A stretch of DNA of 16,249 nt from NCBI GenBank assembly GCA_934133195.1, contig CAKPAZ010000022.1:1-16249 (forward strand), given 5' to 3'. This DNA is from an uncultured Bacilli bacterium. Its GTDB lineage: Bacteria; Bacillota_I; Bacilli_A; ML615J-28; CAG-313. Below, one piece after another: positions 1 to 7,331 of the stretch. The notes beneath the pieces were generated by a model, which worked only from the letters and a program-made list of their open reading frames with translations, ran no database searches and was not told where the DNA came from. The position numbers were made by a program, and so were the translations under genes. Every line of letters starts with the position of its first letter. The stretch's first letter is position 1.

Positions 1-94
1 ATATTATCGTCCTAATCAACAAAATAATTATGCTTATAATTATGAATAATTTTGTAAAATTGCAAAGTTATTGACATAATTGGTATAATTTTTT

Positions 95-2074
95 TTATTT
101 TTTTAGGATCCAAATTCCTGGATAATCAATATTTAGTGATTCACATTCTTCATCTACTTGGGCATTGTTGTTAAATATTAATTTTGTAAGTGGGGCGAAA
201 TAAATGTTTTCATACTCAAAGTTATTTTTAATAATTATTTGTACTTCTTTATTTCTTAATTCATAGTGATAGTCTTTATAATATATTGATGTTGAACTAT
301 CTAAGTTAATTTTTTTAGTTATGTCAATAATATTTTTTAGATAATCACTTAAATCATAGATTGTATTAATATTTTCATATGGGAAGTGATTAATTGTATC
401 TCCTTGGTTGTAGGAGTTATCACTACCTTGTTTTGTTTTCATTAATTCTTGACCACTATGGATAAGACTTTTACCTTTACTCAAGACTACTAGGCCAAGG
501 CCAAGTTTACATATTTGTTTTACGTCTTCGGTTTTTATGTTCGGAAGACTTTTTTTAATTTTATCAAATATTGTAAGGTTATCATGGCATTCAATATAGT
601 TGATAGTTTGAGTATAATCAACAAATGGCATAATGGACATACTAGCATTAGTTGAAAGATCACTTAGATTTTTAGGTTCAAGTTTTTTACCACAAATGAA
701 GCCAAGTTCACCGTTTAGGTAGCCACCGATTTCATTTCTAAAGTAATCATTGAAAAAGCCAATTGGATAGATTTTTTCAGCATTACCTAAATTTCCGTTT
801 AAATCCATTGATAGGGTGGTATCCATGTACCAGCCTTCCCCATACATGATGACATCTGGATTGTGGGTTTTTAAGGTTGTATATGCTTTATTTAGAGTTT
901 CAATATCGATTAATCCCATTAGGTCTAGTCGGAAACCATCTATTCCATATTCATGACTTAAGAAGGAAAGGTTATCAATGATAAATTTTTGAATCATTTT
1001 GGCTTCTGTTCTTAGGTCATTACCACAGTATGAACTATTCATTAGAAAGCCTTGATTGTTAGTACGATAAACATAACCAGGAACAAGGAGTCCTAAGCTG
1101 AAGGTTTCATGCTTAAAAACGTGATTGTAAACGACATCTAAGATAATTCCCATATTTTTATCTTTGATAGCTTTGATCATTTGTTTGAATTCATTGATTC
1201 TTGTATATGGATCATGGGGATTAGATGAATACCATCCCGATGGAATGTTGTATTGAATAGGGTTATAACCCCAGTTGTATTTAAAGTCTTTATCCATATT
1301 GTTTTGAATGGTTTCATCAACACCACCAAAGCAAAAGACTGGCATAAATTGAAAATAATCAATCTTAAGACCTTTAAAGTAATCAAGTTTGTCTAACCAT
1401 TTAAGATAACTTGCTTCACCTTCATAGATGTTACCACTTAAATCACGAAGGTTGGCTTCATAGATGATGGTTTTGGTCTTTTGATGGTAGTATCTATTTT
1501 CCAGGTTGATGGTTTTCTTTAAATCAATAACATAGTTGTATTCATTGTTTTCACTACTACTTATACCATAGGGGTCTAAACATTTAAGATAGTCTTCGTT
1601 TATCCTTATTATATAATAATAAGGAAGCATGTCTAAATCACCTTTAATGCTTATTTCCCATAAGCCTTTTTCTTTATACTTTAAATGATGCTTTTGATTA
1701 TTTAGCACAAGAATTACTTCTTTTGATACTGGAGTCCAAATCCTGAAGGTTGTTTGTTCAATTGTGTATGAAATACCTAAAGGACCATCATAGTAAAATT
1801 CTTCATCAAAAGCTTTGCTTCTGGTGATTTTACCAAGTGAAAGATGATAAGTTATGTTATCATTTATTTTTACTTGATAATCTTTATGTAAAGATATGTT
1901 TTGTTCATATCTTGTATAAAGATATAATTCGTTTGCATAACTTTCTTGTCTTTCAATAATTAAGCTTGTAGAAATTGAATCTCCTACAAGCATAATTTTA
2001 TCAAAAGTAGTATTTAGAGGAACAATAACCTTTATTAAATGATAATCTTCTAAATAAGCTCCAAAAATACTCAT
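95..2074 (-). CDS. pulA: Type I pullulanase (glycogen/alpha-glucan debranching enzyme), cytoplasmic
   Basis: GH13 alpha-1,6-glucan debranching enzyme of 659 residues. The N-terminal ~100 residues are a poorly conserved beta domain, followed by a CBM48-like segment at about 95-170. The type I pullulanase signature YNWGY is at 266-270. GH13 conserved regions follow: DVVYNHV at 313-319, GFRLDLMG at 380-387 (nucleophile D384), YGEGW at 411-415 (acid/base E413), and ECHDN at 495-499 (D498). The later stretch around GQELMKTKQG also matches the family. There is no signal peptide or anchor, so I infer action on intracellular glycogen or imported maltodextrins. The start overlaps the preceding stop in ATGA, with a GAGG ribosome site inside that gene, so translation is probably coupled. 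It is the last gene of a six-gene operon; I see no convincing terminator in positions 1-94. Family assignment is secure, substrate is inferred. Confidence 0.95.
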   Translation of the reverse strand: MSIFGAYLEDYHLIKVIVPLNTTFDKIMLVGDSISTSLIIERQESYANELYLYTRYEQNISLHKDYQVKINDNITYHLSLGKITRSKAFDEEFYYDGPLGISYTIEQTTFRIWTPVSKEVILVLNNQKHHLKYKEKGLWEISIKGDLDMLPYYYIIRINEDYLKCLDPYGISSSENNEYNYVIDLKKTINLENRYYHQKTKTIIYEANLRDLSGNIYEGEASYLKWLDKLDYFKGLKIDYFQFMPVFCFGGVDETIQNNMDKDFKYNWGYNPIQYNIPSGWYSSNPHDPYTRINEFKQMIKAIKDKNMGIILDVVYNHVFKHETFSLGLLVPGYVYRTNNQGFLMNSSYCGNDLRTEAKMIQKFIIDNLSFLSHEYGIDGFRLDLMGLIDIETLNKAYTTLKTHNPDVIMYGEGWYMDTTLSMDLNGNLGNAEKIYPIGFFNDYFRNEIGGYLNGELGFICGKKLEPKNLSDLSTNASMSIMPFVDYTQTINYIECHDNLTIFDKIKKSLPNIKTEDVKQICKLGLGLVVLSKGKSLIHSGQELMKTKQGSDNSYNQGDTINHFPYENINTIYDLSDYLKNIIDITKKINLDSSTSIYYKDYHYELRNKEVQIIIKNNFEYENIYFAPLTKLIFNNNAQVDEECESLNIDYPGIWILKK

Positions 2075-2664
2075 TCTTCAGCCTCTTCTTCATCTTGATT
2101 ATGACCAAAGACAATACTACGTTCTGAATTTTCAATAATAATGTATGTCGCAAGGCCAATACAGATAGTTATTACTACTCCACATATAATCGCAACCGTT
2201 GGAGTTTGTTTGGTTTTCCAGTCACCACTTACAAAGACAAAAGTCTTAACTAAGGTATCGCTACCTGGGGTGATTGGAGTATATGAATAGTTAAAAGTAA
2301 CTTGCATATTTCCTGTTTGATAATAGTATAAATCAAAAACTAAAACATTTAAGTATTTATTATCATCTTGTAATTTTGAAGTAAATGATTGTTTGCCATC
2401 TTTAGTTGGTGCTCCTTCATATACTTCAAAGGTTTGTTGAGTATTATTTTGAAGGACAGCATTTACTTTAATATAGTAGATTTTATCCGTTGTTTTAAAA
2501 CTAATCTTACATACTACTTTTTTGGAATCTGATAGTTTTGGTGATGATTCAAAAGTAACATTTTGGAATTCTTGGTTGTTTTCCGCTTGGACTTCTTTTG
2601 AGGTAACTCCAAAAAGGATAAACATGGTTAAACATAGAATGATGAAATATTTTAACTTTTTCAT
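2071..2664 (-). CDS. Single-pass type I membrane protein of unknown function
   Basis: Not recognised as a family. The 197-residue product has an N-terminal signal peptide (hydrophobic stretch about 6-20, plausible cleavage near VQA-EN at 25-29) and an extracytoplasmic region of about 125 residues rich in beta-prone, Asn/Thr-containing sequence. A single membrane helix lies at about 156-177, followed by a short, strongly acidic cytoplasmic tail ending EEEAEE. The layout suggests a surface-exposed domain held by a C-terminal helix. The start is supported by an AAGGAG ribosome site, and the ATG overlaps the stop of the upstream DUF3021-type gene in ATGA. Its own stop overlaps the pulA start. Position directly after a LytTR/DUF3021 pair suggests a linked envelope function, but this is inference only. 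Confidence 0.8.
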   Translation of the reverse strand: MKKLKYFIILCLTMFILFGVTSKEVQAENNQEFQNVTFESSPKLSDSKKVVCKISFKTTDKIYYIKVNAVLQNNTQQTFEVYEGAPTKDGKQSFTSKLQDDNKYLNVLVFDLYYYQTGNMQVTFNYSYTPITPGSDTLVKTFVFVSGDWKTKQTPTVAIICGVVITICIGLATYIIIENSERSIVFGHNQDEEEAEE

Positions 2665-3107
2665 TTGTGACCACGCTCCTTATAATCATTAAGGTAACGA
2701 TTTAAGTCATCATCTTCCTTTTTATTCTTTAATAAAAGAATTGTTGAAAGAATTAAAAGACCAACCAAGGAAATGATGAAACAAATGATAAAGAATCTTA
2801 AATCATAAAATGTAAATAGACGGATAATATATCCTTGTAGATATACACCAATCATCACAACCGTATATGAGATAACAATTTGACCAAGTAGTGATATCTT
2901 ATTAATCTTAAAGACAAAGTATAAGATGACGGATAACACTAAAGAACAAATGATGATAATAATCCAACTAAAGAATCCTCCAAAGCCACTACTAATGATT
3001 GATGCGACAATAATGTCAAGTAGAGCAAACATACTAAAAATGATTGCGAAATTGATTACTAATTTGGTAATTACGTTACGTAAAGTGATAAGTTTCTTTT
3101 CTTTCAT
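2661..3107 (-). CDS. DUF3021-type four-helix membrane protein, partner of LytTR regulator
   Basis: Small integral membrane protein of 148 residues with four predicted helices at about 14-40, 44-66, 73-96 and 102-125, and a charged C-terminal tail. Small four-helix proteins of this kind (DUF3021) are very often encoded directly after stand-alone LytTR regulators in Firmicutes and are thought to modulate them; that is the arrangement here, with the LytTR gene ending 3 nt upstream. An upstream in-frame GTG (3114-3116) would add three residues but is part of the GGAGGTG ribosome site itself. The ATG at 3105-3107, 8 nt after GGAGG, is therefore the likely start. Family call rests on topology, size and neighbour, not on a clear sequence motif. 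Confidence 0.7.
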   Translation of the reverse strand: MKEKKLITLRNVITKLVINFAIIFSMFALLDIIVASIISSGFGGFFSWIIIIICSLVLSVILYFVFKINKISLLGQIVISYTVVMIGVYLQGYIIRLFTFYDLRFFIICFIISLVGLLILSTILLLKNKKEDDDLNRYLNDYKERGHK

Positions 3108-3119
3108 TATTGCCACCTC

Positions 3120-3557
3120 CTATTCTTTTAGTTTAGCCTTAAATTTTTGAGCATATACACGGGTAATAATCATTTTTTCATTATTGTTTAGTACCGCAAG
3201 GATTCGCCCATTAACAAGGGTTGTAACTTTCTTTATTTTTTTAATGTTTAAAACAATTGTACGTGATGTTTGAATAAAATAAGTTTGATTTAACATGTCG
3301 GTTAATTCTTGAATTTTGTAGGTTACCTCATAAATATCTTTTTCACAATAAGCAAAGACATGATTATCTACCGCCTCAAAGTAGAAAATATCATCAAGAT
3401 TTAAAACATAATTATCACCATCTTTTTTTCCAATGATATTGTAATAATTAGTACTTAAGATTTGGATAATTTTATTTACTTGATCATTGTTACTAGGACA
3501 GTTAATGACGACTTCAATTTCCGATAGTTCAGAATTTTCATCAACTCTTATTTTCAT
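3120..3557 (-). CDS. LytTR-domain DNA-binding transcriptional regulator (no receiver domain)
   Basis: DNA-binding regulator of 145 residues. An N-terminal extension of about 40 residues replaces the usual response-regulator receiver domain. Residues 46-144 form a LytTR domain: the segment DDIFYFEAVDNHVFAY (55-70) and the later QTSRTIVLN (96-104) match the family's conserved strands and helix. The absence of a phosphoacceptor domain means control must come from another input, and the adjacent DUF3021-type membrane protein is the obvious candidate. The start has a GAGGTGA ribosome site 7 nt upstream and overlaps the radical SAM stop by 4 nt. LytTR/DUF3021 pairs commonly regulate their own operon; likely targets are direct-repeat sites upstream of the operon, none of which I could define. 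Confidence 0.9.
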   Translation of the reverse strand: MKIRVDENSELSEIEVVINCPSNNDQVNKIIQILSTNYYNIIGKKDGDNYVLNLDDIFYFEAVDNHVFAYCEKDIYEVTYKIQELTDMLNQTYFIQTSRTIVLNIKKIKKVTTLVNGRILAVLNNNEKMIITRVYAQKFKAKLKE

Positions 3558-4414
3558 CTTGCATCACCTCTTTTCAAAGCAAATTTATTACGATATTTAC
3601 AACATTCACATATTTTGAAGTATGGTTTACCTTGAAGCATTTGATTCATGGCTTTTTGGTAAGGTTCATCATCTAAGATTTCTTGTAAAGATGAATTTTT
3701 TAGATTTCCTAGTTTAGTCTTTCCTTCATAGTCTAAGCAGCATAAAACAACATCCAGATTGGCGAGGATTCCTAGTTGGGTTTTACCTCCAAGGCATCTT
3801 ACAACATCTTCATTTGTTGGATTTTCCTCATTTGGCCAATCAAATTCATCTTCAATACTGATGTGAATATTATGGTAAGTATCGATTTTTAAGTCTTCTT
3901 TTAGTTTCTTTATTAGGTAATTATTTTTTTCTACGATTTCGTTATTGCTTTTATCATTCCACAAACGAAAATCAATGCCAACTTCTCCTTTGGCTAGTTT
4001 ATCTTTTAGTGATATTAACATCTGATTGATGTTTTTAAAGTAATCATCAATTTTTGAAAGGGGATAATTAACTAAAGCTTGTAATGAAATGTTAATTTTG
4101 TTTAATTTAAGTTTACTAAAATCATAGTTGTTAATTAAAGTACCATTCGTTGTAAGCCTTACTTTTAAATGGTAATCTTCACAAAGGTTAACGATTTTCT
4201 CAAAATCTTTATGGAGAAGGGGTTCTCCTAAAATATGTAAATATATGGTATTAGTATACCCTTTAATTTTTTCAAGTATTAATTTAAAATCATCTATTTT
4301 TAAAGTTTTTCTTGTCTTCAAGTCTTTAGAAGGACAAAAAGGACAAGCAAGGTTACAGTATTCCGTAATTTCAATGTAGATGAATTTAAACTTTTGTTTA
4401 TTTATCTTCAACAT
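3554..4414 (-). CDS. Radical SAM protein with C-terminal SPASM-like cysteine cluster
   Basis: Radical S-adenosylmethionine enzyme of 286 residues. The 4Fe-4S ligands are C20, C24 and C27 in EYCNLACPFCPSK, the canonical CxxxCxxC. A GEP motif (63-65) and a TTNGT strand (88-92) follow, as in SAM-binding TIM barrels. The C-terminal third carries C207, a CC pair at 225-226, and C269, C271 and C272, the pattern expected of a SPASM/twitch auxiliary cluster. SPASM proteins often modify peptides or proteins or mature other enzymes; no precursor peptide gene is evident nearby, so the substrate is unknown. The start lies inside the preceding gene (17-nt overlap) with GGGAG about 10 nt upstream. Overlap with the LytTR gene implies co-expression. 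Confidence 0.88.
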   Translation of the reverse strand: MLKINKQKFKFIYIEITEYCNLACPFCPSKDLKTRKTLKIDDFKLILEKIKGYTNTIYLHILGEPLLHKDFEKIVNLCEDYHLKVRLTTNGTLINNYDFSKLKLNKINISLQALVNYPLSKIDDYFKNINQMLISLKDKLAKGEVGIDFRLWNDKSNNEIVEKNNYLIKKLKEDLKIDTYHNIHISIEDEFDWPNEENPTNEDVVRCLGGKTQLGILANLDVVLCCLDYEGKTKLGNLKNSSLQEILDDEPYQKAMNQMLQGKPYFKICECCKYRNKFALKRGDAR

Positions 4415-4976
4415 CGTAAGTTACTCCCGTAACTTCATCATGAGTGATTTCTTTATGATCAGAATCATGATGTTTAGATGGATGATTGATGATTAAAAGA
4501 ATAATACCAAAGATTGTCATTCCCCCAAATATAACATAAAGCATGTAGTGCCCTACTTTACCAAGACCAAGAGATAAAATGATGAAAGAAACAATATATT
4601 GATAAATATCTTTAATCATTTGTTCTTTCTTGTTAGTTGCTTTTACTAATCGTATTACATAGAATACCGCAAGGTATGCAAAGATAATAATCGTAACAAG
4701 TAAAAAGATGGTTTTGTTTTTATAAGGTATTAACATAAATAAACAAAAGGCAATTAAGATTATTGCTTTTAATAAAGTAATTTTACTATCATTTGTATGA
4801 AGGGAAAGTTGTGTATAAAAATAACTGATGTATACAATTCCCCAGATAGCTAAGATAATGCCAAGAATAATTCTTAAGGCGGTTACAAGGCCTAAAACAT
4901 TGGGAATAGCATAGGCTAGTCCAAGTAACCCTAAAAATATTAATTCAATACCTAATGTAAATTTAGTACGATGCAT
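4398..4976 (-). CDS. Six-helix integral membrane protein (DUF308/HdeD-like topology), His-rich tail
   Basis: Polytopic membrane protein of 192 residues with six predicted helices at about 6-24, 28-54, 66-84, 89-110, 122-140 and 142-164. The paired-helix layout and size resemble DUF308/HdeD-like proteins, but I see no diagnostic motif. The hydrophilic C-terminus (165-192) begins with a histidine-rich stretch HPSKHHDSDHKEITH and then becomes acidic. An in-frame GTG at 4983-4985 would add three residues but overlaps the GGGGTG ribosome site. The ATG at 4974-4976, 6 nt after that site, is preferred. It is the first gene of the six-gene operon ending with pulA, and an extended -10 promoter lies at 5003-5011. 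Confidence 0.7.
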   Translation of the reverse strand: MHRTKFTLGIELIFLGLLGLAYAIPNVLGLVTALRIILGIILAIWGIVYISYFYTQLSLHTNDSKITLLKAIILIAFCLFMLIPYKNKTIFLLVTIIIFAYLAVFYVIRLVKATNKKEQMIKDIYQYIVSFIILSLGLGKVGHYMLYVIFGGMTIFGIILLIINHPSKHHDSDHKEITHDEVTGVTYDVEDK

Positions 4977-5002
4977 TTCATTCACCCCTTTTTTATAGTC
5001 TT

Positions 5003-5011
5003 ATTATAACA
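5003..5011 (-). promoter_or_regulatory. Extended -10 promoter of the six-gene LytTR/pulA operon
   Basis: On the minus strand TATAAT (5003-5008) is preceded by TGT, an extended -10 (TGnTATAAT). No good -35 is present at 16-18 nt; the upstream sequence is A/T-rich. This leaves a 5' UTR of about 20 nt before the ATG at 4976. Confidence 0.6.
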
Positions 5012-5046
5012 TATTTCATTAAAAAATGCCTTTAAATCGCTATCAA

Positions 5047-5077
5047 ATAAAAAAGTGACTACAAAATGTAATCACTT
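5047..5077 (-). terminator. Intrinsic terminator after the XRE regulator
   Basis: On the minus strand a 10-bp stem AAGTGATTAC / GTAGTCACTT (one G-U pair) with loop ATTTT is followed directly by a T-run. It begins 2 nt after the XRE stop codon and separates that gene from the downstream operon. Confidence 0.85.
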
Positions 5078-5079
5078 AA

Positions 5080-5322
5080 TTAATCTAAATTAGAAAAATC
5101 GAATAGTTCTTTTGGATCTATCTTTAACGCTGTACAAATCTTTTCAAAATTTTTGATTGTAATGTTTTTCTCTGCTCTTTCAATTTGACCAAGATAAGTT
5201 CTGTGAACACCGATTAGTTCAGCAAAGTCTTCTTGAGACATTTTCTTTTCTAGTCTAAGTTGTCTAATTCGTTGACCAAACAAGATTGGTAGTGATGGTC
5301 TAGAATCATATTGTTCTGTCAT
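5080..5322 (-). CDS. Small XRE-family helix-turn-helix regulator
   Basis: Single-domain DNA-binding protein of 80 residues. A Cro/C1-type HTH occupies about 17-75: SQEDFAELIGVHRTYLGQIER (29-49) carries the two HTH helices and the conserved Q-IER turn. The downstream stretch with KNFEKICTALKI and LF completes the fold. The N-terminal extension is short and there is no effector domain. This is the format of autoregulated controllers such as restriction-modification C proteins, but no restriction or methylase gene is near. It has an AAGGAGG ribosome site, its own terminator, and an inverted repeat in the upstream gap that could be its operator. The target is unknown. Confidence 0.88.
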   Translation of the reverse strand: MTEQYDSRPSLPILFGQRIRQLRLEKKMSQEDFAELIGVHRTYLGQIERAEKNITIKNFEKICTALKIDPKELFDFSNLD

Positions 5323-5343
5323 AAATGTCTCTTCCTCCTTATC

Positions 5344-5384
5344 CTTAGTATTATGATTTGTACTATTAATTAGTTTATACTAAG
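5344..5384. promoter_or_regulatory. Candidate operator: inverted repeat upstream of the XRE gene
   Basis: Perfect 8-bp inverted arms CTTAGTAT (5344-5351) and ATACTAAG (5377-5384), 33 bp start to start, about three helical turns. A smaller ACTA/TAGT dyad lies between them. The repeat sits in the 99-bp gap upstream of the XRE gene, where an autoregulatory site would be expected. Function is inferred. Confidence 0.3.
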
Positions 5385-5421
5385 TTAGGAGAATTTTCAA
5401 CAGCCTATAAGTAGCAATTGT

Positions 5422-6198
5422 CTACTTTACTCGATTTTTGCCAATTTTTTTCATTATTTTTCTAGTTAACTTATGAGATAAAAATCTTAGGGAAAATACC
5501 GCAACTCTGTTTTTAAAACTTACAATATAAAAAGGAATCTTTTTTTCATAAACTTTTAAAATTGAGCTTGCGACAAAATCAGGGGTAGTCATCTTTAGTT
5601 TTTTGATTTTTCCTGTCTTTGCTTGAGCTTTTTCAAAAAATGGCGTATCGGTAGTACCTGGAGATAACACACATACATTAATTCCTTTATCTCTTAGTTC
5701 TTCATGGAGAGCCTCGGAAAAGGAAAGGACAAAGGATTTAGAAGCATAGTATACGGCCGTATAAGGACCAGGTGCAAACCCTCCCGTTGAAGCAATATTA
5801 ACAACGGTGCCTCCTTTTTTCATTAAAGGGATTACCTCATGACATAAAAGAACTAAAGCTTTAATATTTAAGTCTATAATGTTATTATTAACTTCATTAT
5901 CACTATTTAAGAATTCACTAAAACTTCCCATTCCCGCATTATTGATTAAACCAGTAACATTAAGTTGGTTAGTTTTTAAGTAGGAAATAAAACCTTTGAT
6001 TTCTTCTTCTTTGGTTAAATCAAGAGGATAGGTTAAGATTTTATCATTTGTACTTCCTAGTTCAAAGGCTAAAGTATCAAGTTTTTGTTTATCTTTTGAT
6101 AGTAGTAATAAAGAATAACCTTTGTTATAAAACAACTTTGTGGTACTAAGACCAATACCACTCGTACATCCCGTGATAATTACATATTCATTATTCAT
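5422..6198 (-). CDS. Short-chain dehydrogenase/reductase (classical SDR)
   Basis: NAD(P)-dependent oxidoreductase of 258 residues with a Rossmann fold. From the ATG at 6198 the cofactor motif TGCTSGIG is at 9-16, NNAG at 86-89, catalytic S137 lies in the NIAS segment, and the YxxxK pair is Y150/K154. SPGTTDTPF (179-188) follows as in classical SDRs. Substrate cannot be read from the sequence; the overall motif set resembles the DltE/YqjQ-like SDRs of Firmicutes. GTG (6207) and ATG (6204) are also in frame, but AGGTG lies 6 nt before the ATG at 6198, which is therefore preferred. The gene overlaps the end of the kinase gene and closes the operon that begins with the DUF362 gene. Only a weak 6-bp hairpin follows, so readthrough into the XRE gene is possible. 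Confidence 0.9.
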   Translation of the reverse strand: MNNEYVIITGCTSGIGLSTTKLFYNKGYSLLLLSKDKQKLDTLAFELGSTNDKILTYPLDLTKEEEIKGFISYLKTNQLNVTGLINNAGMGSFSEFLNSDNEVNNNIIDLNIKALVLLCHEVIPLMKKGGTVVNIASTGGFAPGPYTAVYYASKSFVLSFSEALHEELRDKGINVCVLSPGTTDTPFFEKAQAKTGKIKKLKMTTPDFVASSILKVYEKKIPFYIVSFKNRVAVFSLRFLSHKLTRKIMKKIGKNRVK

Positions 6199-6766
6199 TT
6201 TCATCACCTAGGTCTTCTTCTTTAATGATAATACATGGATATTTTTCTTTTAAGCTAAAGTAACTTAAGTAGTTATTTTCTCTTGATACCCATTTATCAA
6301 TAAAGTTTTTAGCATTGTTGATGCCTTCACGTTTGATGATTCTTGTTTTTTGGGTTTCATCATCAACTAAAAAGATAAAACCTTCATCAAAATATTTAGA
6401 TAGATTAGGATGAAGACTATATGCTCCTTCAACAATGGTTAACCTTGTTTTTTTCAAACAGATGATATCACTATATGACTTATCTTTACAACAATATTTT
6501 CTTAAATAAATGTCTTCATTGAGATGGTTTACTACTTCTTTTTGGAAACGTTCAAAATCAATGTTTCCAGCAATCGTTTGTTCCCAGTTTTTTTCTCTTT
6601 TATCAAGAGGTAAATAGAAGTCATCCATATGGATTACTCTTGCTTGATATTTATTTTCTAGATAAGTACTATAAGTTGTTTTAAGGCTAGCACTCATTCC
6701 ATCAAAGACAATTATTACATGATCTTTAGTTTGAAGAAGGTTCTTGATTGTTTGTTCTAGTTTCAT
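6191..6766 (-). CDS. Uridine-kinase-like P-loop NTPase with altered Walker A
   Basis: P-loop phosphotransferase of 191 residues resembling the uridine kinase/phosphoribulokinase class. The Walker A region is at 23-31, followed by HMDDFYLP (46-53), typical of the nucleoside-binding region. VEGAYSLHP (112-120) is the Walker B-like segment, and TRIIKREG (141-148) is a lid-like stretch. The Walker A reads GMSASLKTT, so the glycine normally just before the lysine is leucine (codon CTT); reverting to glycine would need two base changes. K29 and T30 remain. The gene overlaps the ECF S-component gene by 41 nt, with only a weak ribosome site, so translation is probably coupled. I infer phosphorylation of a small molecule, perhaps the one imported next door; the substrate is not shown, and reduced activity is possible. 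Confidence 0.75.
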   Translation of the reverse strand: MKLEQTIKNLLQTKDHVIIVFDGMSASLKTTYSTYLENKYQARVIHMDDFYLPLDKREKNWEQTIAGNIDFERFQKEVVNHLNEDIYLRKYCCKDKSYSDIICLKKTRLTIVEGAYSLHPNLSKYFDEGFIFLVDDETQKTRIIKREGINNAKNFIDKWVSRENNYLSYFSLKEKYPCIIIKEEDLGDENE

Positions 6767-7331
6767 TTTGTTCTTCCCATATATCGCTTATTAAATTTGT
6801 TTTGATTAAAGCAAAGACAATGAGTGGTACTAAGATTAGTTGAACAATTATTCCTGGCCATGCATTGATGAAAGCACCGGCTAAGAACATTTTAAAGGTA
6901 AATGGATTATGATCAAATACAACTAAGAAGACTCTTGTAAGTCCCCATAAAGCTCTACCAACAAGCATTGATATAACAAGGGATACATAAAGAGAAACAA
7001 TTAAATTTAGTTTTAGTTTTTTTCTAAATAATTTAAACATAATACCACTTACAGCACCATATGCGAGTAGTTCAATACTCATTGAGATTGCTGTTGGGAA
7101 AAATGGTGGCATTCCAAGGGTTAAACTTCTAAGAATTGGAAGAATAAACCCAATTACTGCTCCATAGTAAGGTCCTAAGATAAAACCACCAATTAAAACT
7201 GGTAAATGCATTGGACATAGCATGTTACCTACTTCTTTGATGTTACCAGTAATAAAAGGAAGGATAAAGCCGATGGCAACAAGGCTCATCGCAATACACA
7301 TTTTCTTGATTATTTGATGGCGCTTAGTCAT
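6726..7331 (-). CDS. ECF transporter S component (substrate-binding membrane subunit), specificity unknown
   Basis: Integral membrane protein of 201 residues with about six helices. The stretch from PMHLPVLIGGFILGP (40-54) through GMPPFFPTA (73-81) and IELLAYGAVSG (86-96) is typical of energy-coupling-factor S components, which bind a vitamin or precursor and work with a shared EcfA/EcfA'/EcfT module. No such module is encoded here, so it would depend on one elsewhere (group II arrangement). The start overlaps the DUF362 stop by 8 nt and the end overlaps the kinase by 41 nt. The hydrophilic C-terminal tail is unusual and lies largely in the overlap. Specificity cannot be read from the sequence; the adjacent kinase hints at metabolic trapping of the imported compound. 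Confidence 0.85.
   Translation of the reverse strand: MTKRHQIIKKMCIAMSLVAIGFILPFITGNIKEVGNMLCPMHLPVLIGGFILGPYYGAVIGFILPILRSLTLGMPPFFPTAISMSIELLAYGAVSGIMFKLFRKKLKLNLIVSLYVSLVISMLVGRALWGLTRVFLVVFDHNPFTFKMFLAGAFINAWPGIIVQLILVPLIVFALIKTNLISDIWEEQNETRTNNQEPSSN

Noticed and set aside
72..88. TTGACA followed by TATAAT on the plus strand near the left end
   Set aside because: The spacer is only 7 bp, and no plus-strand gene follows; it would run antisense into pulA.
1177..1386. Second minus-strand frame inside pulA
   Set aside because: Lies wholly within the conserved catalytic domain of pullulanase in another frame and shows no independent signal.
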